Below, piece after piece: positions 57,703 through 64,000 of a stretch of DNA of 64,000 nucleotides; position 1 is the first letter of the stretch, and every line of letters begins with the position of its first letter. The DNA comes from Carboxylicivirga agarovorans (lineage in GTDB: Bacteria > Bacteroidota > Bacteroidia > Bacteroidales > Marinilabiliaceae). The DNA lies in NCBI RefSeq assembly GCF_050589845.1, contig NZ_JBNGPA010000011.1, positions 1 to 64,000 on the forward strand, read 5' to 3'. The position numbers and the translations under genes are program-made. Under the pieces are notes generated by a model that worked only from the letters and a program-made list of their open reading frames with translations, made no database searches and had not been told where the DNA came from.

Positions 57703-58164
57703 TTAATGCTTTTCTATAAATGAAGCATCTGCCTTATTGGATAGTTGGACAAAGACAGGTATGTTGGTTTGCATCCAGTTATAATAAGGCAGTATTTCGG
57801 CGAATGCCTGCTTTGATAGCTCTTTTTCAAGTAGTTCGATCCATTTATTCAGTTGAGCTGCCCAGTAAATGGATGAAAAACCATGGTTGACATAAGTGTT
57901 GAATACCCATAATATGGTTTCGGTAAACACCTGCGCATCGAATTTTGAAATGATGGTAGCTATAAAACGGGCATGATTGGCATGGTTATCTTTCATCATA
58001 CGTATGTTGTTATCACCGATCAGCTTTTTCAGGTCTTCACGTGCCAGCATGGCAGCATTTAGAGCTTCAACCATATTGATAGATCTGCTTTTGTATTCAG
58101 CAGCAGCTTTATCACTCACCTGTTTTAATTGACGGGCCGATGTCAATAAGTAGTTTTTATCCAT
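57703..58164 (-). CDS. Helical protein of unknown function in B12-photoreceptor unit
   Basis: 153 aa, predicted nearly all-helical, without signal peptide or membrane helix. It contains NHANHARFIATII near 60-72 and aromatic stretches (GFSSIYWAAQLNKWIELLEK about 93-112; YYNWMQTNIP). I do not recognise the family. It is the last gene of the minus-strand unit 60087 to 57703, 51 bases after the histidine kinase, so it may be the output or accessory component of that system. Confidence 0.75.
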   Translation of the reverse strand: MDKNYLLTSARQLKQVSDKAAAEYKSRSINMVEALNAAMLAREDLKKLIGDNNIRMMKDNHANHARFIATIISKFDAQVFTETILWVFNTYVNHGFSSIYWAAQLNKWIELLEKELSKQAFAEILPYYNWMQTNIPVFVQLSNKADASFIEKH

Positions 58165-58215
58165 ATGTAAGGGTTTTCTACTTCCGGCAAGGCAATACCA
58201 AACCGGATAGAATAG

Positions 58216-59397
58216 TTAATAATTGCGGGGTATGCTAAAGCTAAATTCTGATCCAACACCTTTCTGGCTATGTGCCCATATCTTTCCCTGATGTGCCTCA
58301 ACAATGCGTTTTGAGATAAATAAGCCAAGACCGGTACTGCTTTCTCCACCGGTAGTTCTTACACTGGTTTTTTGAAAGGCTCTGAATAAAGAGGCGCATT
58401 CTTCTTCACTTAATCCTTGTCCTTCATCTTTTACCATTATTTCAATCCATTCCTTATTATCTTTAATAAATACACTGATTCGGCTATCAGATTCTGAATA
58501 CTTTATAGCATTGCTAATTAAGTTGCCCAGCACCTGGGCTATCTTACTTTCATCCACCTTTATCATTGGTTCAGATGATTGATGTTCGATATCAATTGTG
58601 ATGTTTTTCTTGTCGGCAAACGGTTTTAGCAATTCAATACACTTAGATACAAGTTCATTACAATTAACAGACTCAAAATTTAGATTGATATACCCACTTT
58701 CAATTACCGAGTAATCCAATAGATCATTGACCATGTCAGCCATTGACATTGTTATTTTCTGGATTGTTTTAAGGTAATATTTATGCTGAGCTGAGAGTTT
58801 ATTATCATCGTCATCTTCAATGAGTTCAATGAAATTATAGATGGCCCCAAGTGGATTACGTAAATCATGGGCCGCCATTCCCAGAAAACGGTTCTTCAGA
58901 TTGTTGAGGTTCTCCAGTTCACTGTTCTTCTTGGCTAATTCACGTTGGAGGTTAGCTAATTCGTTATTGAGTTTGGAAAGCTCTTCAAAGGTCTCTGCAT
59001 CAGTGTCTCCTTTTGTCTCAGTCATGAACTGTTCCTTGAGTATTTTACGAATATAGTTCGACTGGTCGTTATTGATACGCATCAGTTCTTCATACAGAAA
59101 ATGAAAGTCGTTGCTGGCTTCCAGTCCGAATAAAAAATAACTGCCATTGAACTTACTGCCTGAGAACTTTAAGGGCTTAAATTCTTCCGAAAAACGAACT
59201 GTGAGTTCGGTGTTAAATATAACCGAGTCACTTATTAATTGCTGTAGAAAGTTATCGACTTTGACTGTTTCATCCGGATCGAACAGATCTTTTATATGCG
59301 TCGCCTGCTGCTGAAAATTTTCTTCGGTAAAACCATTGAATATAACTTCTTCAATACCAAACTCAGGGTTACAAACCAATACGATTCCTTGCAGCAT
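58216..59397 (-). CDS. Cytoplasmic histidine kinase of B12-photoreceptor unit
   Basis: 393 aa with no transmembrane segment. The first ~120 residues are a PAS-like sensory or docking domain, then a coiled coil (about 125-165; LSKLNNELANLQRELAKKNS), HisKA with phospho-acceptor His177 in AHDLRNPLG, and the ATPase (NLISNAIKYSES, DEGQGLS, STGLGLFISKRI). The sensor is soluble and is encoded 12 bases after the cobalamin-binding protein, so the two are almost certainly cotranscribed and probably interact. No response regulator is adjacent. Confidence 0.93.
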   Translation of the reverse strand: MLQGIVLVCNPEFGIEEVIFNGFTEENFQQQATHIKDLFDPDETVKVDNFLQQLISDSVIFNTELTVRFSEEFKPLKFSGSKFNGSYFLFGLEASNDFHFLYEELMRINNDQSNYIRKILKEQFMTETKGDTDAETFEELSKLNNELANLQRELAKKNSELENLNNLKNRFLGMAAHDLRNPLGAIYNFIELIEDDDDNKLSAQHKYYLKTIQKITMSMADMVNDLLDYSVIESGYINLNFESVNCNELVSKCIELLKPFADKKNITIDIEHQSSEPMIKVDESKIAQVLGNLISNAIKYSESDSRISVFIKDNKEWIEIMVKDEGQGLSEEECASLFRAFQKTSVRTTGGESSTGLGLFISKRIVEAHQGKIWAHSQKGVGSEFSFSIPRNY

Positions 59398-59409
59398 ATC
59401 ATCTATAAT

Positions 59410-60087
59410 TTATAAAAAAGCATTATTGGCTTTCTGCACGGCATCCTGTGCATTCAGCGCAAACAGATCAGCATTTAATTCAGTCCATAAGTCCGGTTTC
59501 ATATTAAAGGCGTTACCACCTACTATGATTTTTAAATGGTCATTGCCATACTCATTTTTAATATATGAAATCAACTCTTCGACCTGTGGAATATTAAAAT
59601 AGATAGTGGCGGATACAGCCAGTAAATCGGCTTTGCAATCTTTTATCATATCCAATACTCCCTCTTTTGGGGTATTAGCACCCAGGTAATAGGTGTTCCA
59701 TCCGTCCATCTCAAAAAAGTCGGTCACCATCCGGATACCTAATTCATGTAGTTCACCCGAAACACTTGTCGAAACAAGGTTCAATCCTTTTTTATTACGC
59801 TCGTATGAAAAAATATAACTATAAAGTCTTGACATAATGAGCTGGGTAGCAGCCGTGCAAAAGTGTTCCATGGCAACCGAAATTTTATTGTGTTGCCATA
59901 GTATACCTATTTCTCTTTGCGATTCCTGAAATACATGCAAGTAAATATCTTTGATGGAAGCTCCTTGTTTTAATCTATCCATTACAAGCTGCTCAGCCTT
60001 GTGTCTGTTTTTATCCAGTAAGGCATTTAAATATGCCTTAGCCAGTATGGCTAACTCAGTTTGATTATGAGTGCTTAGTTCAGACAT
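59410..60087 (-). CDS. CarH-like cobalamin-binding photoreceptor-type protein
   Basis: 225 aa from the ATG at 60087, which is preceded by GGGG seven bases upstream (a TTG at 60105 is less likely). It has a helical B12-cap domain (about 1-95) and a Rossmann B12-binding domain. The CarH hallmark W-x9-EH is exact: Trp64, then Glu74-His75. The lower-ligand motif (D/E)-x-H-x-x-G appears as ELHELG with His114, followed by SATIYF and VGGNAF, the other B12-domain signatures. It has no DNA-binding domain. In the known CarH family these motifs mark adenosylcobalamin-based light sensing; whether this one is photoactive is inference. First gene of a unit with the histidine kinase 12 bases downstream. Confidence 0.9.
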   Translation of the reverse strand: MSELSTHNQTELAILAKAYLNALLDKNRHKAEQLVMDRLKQGASIKDIYLHVFQESQREIGILWQHNKISVAMEHFCTAATQLIMSRLYSYIFSYERNKKGLNLVSTSVSGELHELGIRMVTDFFEMDGWNTYYLGANTPKEGVLDMIKDCKADLLAVSATIYFNIPQVEELISYIKNEYGNDHLKIIVGGNAFNMKPDLWTELNADLFALNAQDAVQKANNAFL

Positions 60088-60330
60088 ATGTTTCCCCGGT
60101 TGCAATTGAGTAAAAGATCTGTGATAATAACAAAATAAGTTCAGATATGGTTCTCAAGGTACCTTGTTTCTTACGGGATAACAATAAAATAACATGTAGG
60201 ACATATTGAATTAACATTCATTTCACTTAATAAGTAATGCATATTATTCACAACGTGCAGTTAGTTTGTTATTGGCGGATAGACAAGGATTATATATGCC
60301 GGAGCTTAAGGTTGTGACTTTGAACAGGCA

Positions 60331-60759
60331 TCAATACTTATATAAAATTGGCTCATTATGGCCTTTGAGGTTAATGAGCAACTTGTTGCCATCAACTTGC
60401 AAGGCGCTGATGTCAAACGAAATTACCTTGCTAAAATAAGCATCGCACAGTTCATCGTTTTTCAATGACAGGCGCACATTTCTTTGTGGAGGATCAGACT
60501 CCATGATAACATCCGCATCAATAAGTTTTAACTCCCACGTGCTACCGTCACAACCGCTTGAACCAAAGTCAATCACCAGGCAGTCGTCAATTATTTCGAT
60601 GCTGTTGATATTCAGGTGGTCATCATGAGCTGTAATATAAGCTTCTGCACTAACAATGACATCATCATCGCAAGGCATTGTAGTGTTGTCTTTATCAGTG
60701 TCACATGCTGATAAAAATAGCAGCATATAAACACTTAAGGTGGCTGTTAGTGCTTTCAT
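60331..60759 (-). CDS. Small lipoprotein, unknown
   Basis: 142 aa. Lipobox LSAC (Cys19), then a compact beta-rich domain with several further Cys residues (MPCDDD, IDDCLVIDFGSSGCDGSTWE, DELCDAYF) that could form disulfides. It resembles small periplasmic beta-sandwich domains, but I do not recognise a family. It lies between the cobalamin-type unit and the FMN-binding lipoprotein, all on the minus strand. Confidence 0.75.
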   Translation of the reverse strand: MKALTATLSVYMLLFLSACDTDKDNTTMPCDDDVIVSAEAYITAHDDHLNINSIEIIDDCLVIDFGSSGCDGSTWELKLIDADVIMESDPPQRNVRLSLKNDELCDAYFSKVISFDISALQVDGNKLLINLKGHNEPILYKY

Positions 60760-60823
60760 ACCTATAAGACGATAACTACTGATAATGGTTGCTTAAACTA
60801 CATGGTCAATCGAATATTGAATG

Positions 60824-61405
60824 TTAAGTTTTTGCTTTCATATTGGCTTTCATCAATGCCACAAGCATGGCATAGCGGAATCGATTCAATGAATAGGTGG
60901 CCCCGCTTACAGCGTCAACCTGCAACATGTTTTGCACAGCTAATAGCTGTTTCTCCATTTTTGGGTAGGCATCAGAGGGCATTGCTCCGCTTGCACTCAT
61001 TTCAATGTTATATTGCTCATTCTCTTCTTTGCCAATGCCATTTTTATGAACTTCGTTATAATCGATCGCTGTAATCTTACCATCTTTAATAGTTAGTTTT
61101 ACAATGTGTTTATAGTCAAAGGCATCATATGGCGATTCACCAGTATAAGTTCCATCGGCAGCATTTTTGGCCATAACCGGTAATTGGTAATTAGTGATCA
61201 TCTGACGCATAATAGAATCAGATTCAGAGGCTGGTAGGGCTTCTATCATAAAATGTAATCCTACCATTGAAGCCTTAAAGTATTTATCACCTTGTTTGTA
61301 ATCCTTAATGTCATCAAGAGAATCTTTTGATTGACAACAACTGTTTAATGCAACTAGTAACAGGGTGAAGCTTATAACAGCCAGCAGGTTTCTCAATCTT
61401 TTCAT
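60824..61405 (-). CDS. FMN-binding domain lipoprotein
   Basis: 193 aa. Lipobox LNSC (Cys23). The C-terminal motif DAVSGATYS (Asp164, Thr170) is the covalent flavinylation site of FMN-binding domains, and the preceding VKLTIKDGKITAIDYNEVH fits the same fold. Such proteins carry FMN at the membrane surface and pass electrons in redox chains. It stands alone; no rnf/nqr genes are in view. Confidence 0.9.
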   Translation of the reverse strand: MKRLRNLLAVISFTLLLVALNSCCQSKDSLDDIKDYKQGDKYFKASMVGLHFMIEALPASESDSIMRQMITNYQLPVMAKNAADGTYTGESPYDAFDYKHIVKLTIKDGKITAIDYNEVHKNGIGKEENEQYNIEMSASGAMPSDAYPKMEKQLLAVQNMLQVDAVSGATYSLNRFRYAMLVALMKANMKAKT

Positions 61406-61651
61406 AGTATGTTTGATAAAAGTTTGGTTTTAATAGTCAGTTAAAGGTAGTAAAATATCTATAGTATTTACTCCAAGGAATTTAAGAGAGTAGTATCGTA
61501 TAGTTAAGTTGCAGGTATTCTGAATAGTTATTCTCAATTATCTTATTTATCCATGCTTCCTGCAAAAAAAACTATTCGTCTAAATTCTAAGATTCTATCT
61601 CTTCAATCACTTCAATTTCTTCCGCTATTGTAATAATATCGCATATTTTAT

Positions 61652-61659
61652 TATTTTTG
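61652..61659 (+). promoter_or_regulatory. Promoter core TATTTTTG of tmRNA gene
   Basis: Matches TAnnTTTG, with TTG at 61628-61630, 21 bases upstream, and the mature tmRNA 5' end 17 bases downstream. Confidence 0.55.
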
Positions 61660-61676
61660 CATTCGCATTTCTTTAC

Positions 61677-62074
61677 GGGGCTGACGTGGATTTGACAGCT
61701 TGGCAAAGTGGTGTGTAAGCATGTCGAGCGTCGTGATGCTGGCTCGTAAATCCCGGATCTCAAACTTTTTAATTGGCGAAAATAATTACGCTCTTGCTGC
61801 TTAATCGAAGTATAGTAGATAAGCCCAATTTCGGCATAAGATGCTGAAACAAGACATTTCCCAGGTGCTATTGTTCTGAGGCGGCCTGATGTGGAGATGC
61901 TGGAAAATCGGAACTAGGAAATGGATTGTCTCGCGCCATTTTCGAAATTTAAGAGACTAAGGTAATGATCGGTGGCTTTGATCCAGTTATTACCCGACAA
62001 TTAAGTCAAAGCTAAACATGTAGAAAGCATATGGCTTCCTTGTCTGGACCGGGGTTCGATCCCCCGCAGCTCCA
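61677..62074 (+). ncRNA. ssrA: tmRNA
   Basis: 398 nt. The 5' end GGGGCTG pairs with the 3' end CAGCTCC, followed by the discriminator A; CCA is not encoded. The T-arm (GGTTCGATCCCCC) is clear. The tag reading frame (61775-61804) encodes GENNYALAA and stop, a Bacteroidota-type tag. It rescues stalled ribosomes and marks their products for degradation. A terminator follows at 62091. Confidence 0.98.
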
Positions 62075-62090
62075 CAAATGAACTTTTAAA

Positions 62091-62116
62091 TCACTCCCAT
62101 TTAGGAGTGGTTTTTT
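62091..62116 (+). terminator. tmRNA terminator
   Basis: TCACTCC (62091-62097) pairs with GGAGTGG (62104-62110), one G-U, followed by TTTTTTG. Confidence 0.85.
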
Positions 62117-62490
62117 GTTTATACCCCTCCGAAAGCCTTATCATTACCAAGATTCAACAATTTGCACTAAGGTTCAGTTACACCAGGGGCCATATACTTT
62201 TAGGGGCAGTGTAGCCTTACCAGAAAATGCAGGGAAGGCTACATTTTCAGAAAGGGCTACAATTCTAACAAATTGCCAAATCAAGAAATGATTTATACCA
62301 GTTATTGAGACTATACATAATCTATTGCTGTACCATAAGGAATGGAAAATACTATCATTAAAAATATTGCAGCTTAAAAACAAACTTGCAAAGTTCAACC
62401 AATGCAATTTTTTTAAGTAAAATATGGATACCTATATTTATATTAACATTTTAAATATAAATTGATTACAAACCTATAAATCCCTTTGGT
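62117..62490. other. Gene-free stretch after tmRNA
   Basis: No gene supported. It holds an inverted repeat TGTAGCCTT/AAGGCTACA (62210-62243) with a related half-copy GGGCTACA near 62256-62263. The DNA becomes visibly more AT-rich toward the following lipoprotein gene. Confidence 0.55.
62210..62243. repeat. Inverted repeat TGTAGCCTT / AAGGCTACA
   Basis: Perfect nine-base arms (62210-62218, 62235-62243) with a 16-base spacer, and an extra similar half-site downstream. It could be an operator or an element remnant. Confidence 0.55.
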
Positions 62491-63300
62491 ATGTCAATTA
62501 AAAAACAAAACACCATCTGTTCGTTGGTTGTGTTAATACTACTTTTTATATCATACACAGGATGCAGTAATAGAACAGAACTTCCAAAATCAGTACATTT
62601 CAGAAAAATAGTTGATAAAGGAAACTCTTCAACAATACATATAACAAGAAAAGGAATAGTCAATAATAATAAGGTTATTTCATCTGAAGATAGTTTGATT
62701 AGTATTTTGGATTGTATGGAAAGTCCTCCAACTCCAAAAATTCTATTATTTTTAGATAAAGATTATCCATTTCAATATTTAGATACATTAGTTGAAGATT
62801 TACAATTCATTCGATTAAGGTTAGGTATCTATTTAAAAGTAAATTCACCACAAGATTCATGCTATTTACAACTTCACTTCCCTTGGCGCAACGAATATTA
62901 TAATGAACTTGATTCAATACAACATTATCGAAAAATAGCTAAGAATAGATATGTATTCATACAGAAAGATTCTTTGAAAAGAGTTTTAATCAATGGTGAA
63001 ATTGTAAATTACAGCGAAGCTATAAACCACTTAACTAAAAGTTTCCAATCTGGCTACGTATATAAGAGAGGGCTTTTCTACTATATTGAATATAACAAAT
63101 ACAATACCGTAAGTCAAATTGTATCTCTAATTGACATCTATAAGAAAGCTTTTGGTAATTATAAGGACGCATTTATGAAGAAACATAAAATTTCAAATGA
63201 TACCTTCCCCAATAGTGATGTCGAACATGAGTATTACATGAAAGTCCATAGAAAAAGAAATATTATAATAATACCTTCACAAACCATTAACCAACAATAA
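62491..63300 (+). CDS. AT-rich lipoprotein with ExbD-like periplasmic domain
   Basis: 269 aa. Lipobox YTGC (Cys25). Residues about 45-130 follow the ExbD/TolR periplasmic pattern: STIHITRKGIVNNNKVI, SEDSLISIL, a strand PKILLFLDKDYPF, a helix and a closing RLRLGIYLKV. Real ExbD proteins are anchored by a transmembrane helix and work with ExbB; here the anchor is a lipid and no exbB is nearby. The gene is clearly more AT-rich than its neighbours, hinting at acquisition. Function unknown; the fold assignment is inference. Confidence 0.72.
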   Translation: MSIKKQNTICSLVVLILLFISYTGCSNRTELPKSVHFRKIVDKGNSSTIHITRKGIVNNNKVISSEDSLISILDCMESPPTPKILLFLDKDYPFQYLDTLVEDLQFIRLRLGIYLKVNSPQDSCYLQLHFPWRNEYYNELDSIQHYRKIAKNRYVFIQKDSLKRVLINGEIVNYSEAINHLTKSFQSGYVYKRGLFYYIEYNKYNTVSQIVSLIDIYKKAFGNYKDAFMKKHKISNDTFPNSDVEHEYYMKVHRKRNIIIIPSQTINQQ

Positions 63301-63422
63301 ATGAATGCTTAAAATTTTCATTTGTGTAATTACGAACAATCTATGAATTATCGTATCCTCACAAATTCAATGGTATGGCATTATGATACTGCTTGTCGAT
63401 ATAGTAAATACCAAATACTAGG

Positions 63423-64000
63423 TTATTTCATCAATTTAAAAGTACGATAAACATGGCGGTGTGTATTAAAACAGAGAATCTTTCCATCCAGTACACTATC
63501 ACAATTCGTGATGATTTTAATGACCTCATTGGCTTGTAAACTACCAGCAACCCCACAGCTTGTATTAACAACACTGTTTTCATTATTTTGATCTGTGTTT
63601 ATTTTCTCTATAACGGGAAATATATCTTGCAGTCTGATATTCTGTTTATAGTGCAGAACTGATATCATGCCTTCCCAGTCTTTGACACCGGCATAAACTA
63701 AAGGTCGCTTCAATTCACTACAAGCCTTGTCAAGTTGTAATCTGCTAGTCAAATTATCCGTACAGTCACAAACAACATCAAAGTCAGAAATTATATCCTG
63801 GGCATTTTGATCGTCTAGTCGTAGTTTGATACCTTCAACTTGAATCTGTTCATTTTGCCTTTGTAATCGTTCGGCCAGTAAAGTGGCTTTATCTTTGCCC
63901 AAATCGCTTATCGAATAAGCTAATTGCCGGTTTAAATTACTTTCTTCAACATGGTCATTATCTACAATACCAATAAAGCCAACACCAGCTCCAGCGAGAT
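63423..64000 (-). CDS. ThiF/MoeB/HesA family adenylyltransferase, partial
   Basis: Incomplete: the 5' end lies beyond the window. The visible part begins within the nucleotide-binding site (GAGVGFIGIVDNDHVEESNL, then NRQ) and includes CDCTDNLTSR (D-C-T-D-N motif) and NTSCGVAGSLQ near the catalytic Cys region. The family activates the C-terminus of small ubiquitin-like sulfur carriers (ThiS, MoaD) as acyl-adenylates. The thiamine or molybdopterin pathway cannot be decided because neighbours are outside the window. Confidence 0.9.
   Translation of the reverse strand, partial: LAGAGVGFIGIVDNDHVEESNLNRQLAYSISDLGKDKATLLAERLQRQNEQIQVEGIKLRLDDQNAQDIISDFDVVCDCTDNLTSRLQLDKACSELKRPLVYAGVKDWEGMISVLHYKQNIRLQDIFPVIEKINTDQNNENSVVNTSCGVAGSLQANEVIKIITNCDSVLDGKILCFNTHRHVYRTFKLMK

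Noticed and set aside
59410..60105. Start of the B12 protein at 60105
   Set aside because: That codon is TTG, while the ATG six codons later has a GGGG sequence at suitable distance.
61677..62074. Protein-coding frames over the tmRNA
   Set aside because: The acceptor stem, T-arm and tag frame identify this as tmRNA.
63423..63902. Complete 159-aa protein starting at 63902
   Set aside because: The start is an internal TTG; the frame continues to the window edge with the ThiF nucleotide-binding motif, so the gene is partial.

Overview
The window looks like a chromosome segment of a Bacteroidota member, probably class Bacteroidia; a Marinilabiliales-type marine organism is my inference. The evidence is the tmRNA tag GENNYALAA, several TAnnTTTG-type promoter cores, the lack of strong Shine-Dalgarno sequences, the many lipoproteins, a two-component-regulator-propeller sensor kinase, and LytS/LytTR and AraC-type regulators. 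There are no rRNA or tRNA genes, no transposase and no CRISPR array. The only RNA gene I can support is tmRNA (61677-62074).

Layout. 33-18022 is a direct tandem duplication of an 8,995-bp unit. Each copy holds about 1.1 kb of gene-poor, hairpin-rich DNA, an Asp-box (BNR/VPS10-like) secreted propeller protein, a secreted S9 dipeptidyl peptidase IV and a membrane-bound spermidine-synthase-like protein. The left copy of the last gene is cut by the junction after 607 codons and the right copy is intact (749 aa). 18.5-24.6 kb continues with a small membrane protein, a PhzF enzyme, a large propeller histidine kinase and a secreted protein. 24.9-29.0 kb is a minus-strand block: a secreted protein, a duplicated-domain lipoprotein, an AhpD-like enzyme and an AraC regulator. 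29.4-40.2 kb is a plus-strand block: peptide deformylase, a tripartite RND efflux system (adaptor, pump, TolC), a LytS/LytTR two-component pair, an MCP-like protein and an outer-membrane protein.

40.3-49.0 kb mixes a TonB-C-domain protein, a MATE exporter divergent from a Crp-type regulator, a DEAD-box helicase, a cold-shock-domain protein divergent from a tiny lipoprotein, an AraC regulator followed by a metal-dependent hydrolase, and an unknown protein. 49.2-57.6 kb has a DUF3179 lipoprotein with a barrel protein, a GNAT-YoaP protein, a sensor kinase, an alpha/beta hydrolase coupled to an ECF sigma factor and a possible membrane anti-sigma factor, and YceI. 57.7-60.1 kb (minus) is a three-gene unit: a CarH-like cobalamin-binding protein with the W-x9-EH light-sensor motif, a soluble histidine kinase and an unknown helical protein. 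The right end holds an FMN-binding lipoprotein, tmRNA, an AT-rich ExbD-like lipoprotein and a ThiF-family gene running off the window.

The two most notable items are the apparently perfect 9-kb duplication, which is either very recent or an assembly artefact, and the candidate B12-dependent light-sensing two-component unit. The other genes are mainly envelope, efflux and signalling functions. Regulators usually sit beside plausible targets: Crp/MATE, AraC/AhpD, AraC/hydrolase and sigma/membrane protein.
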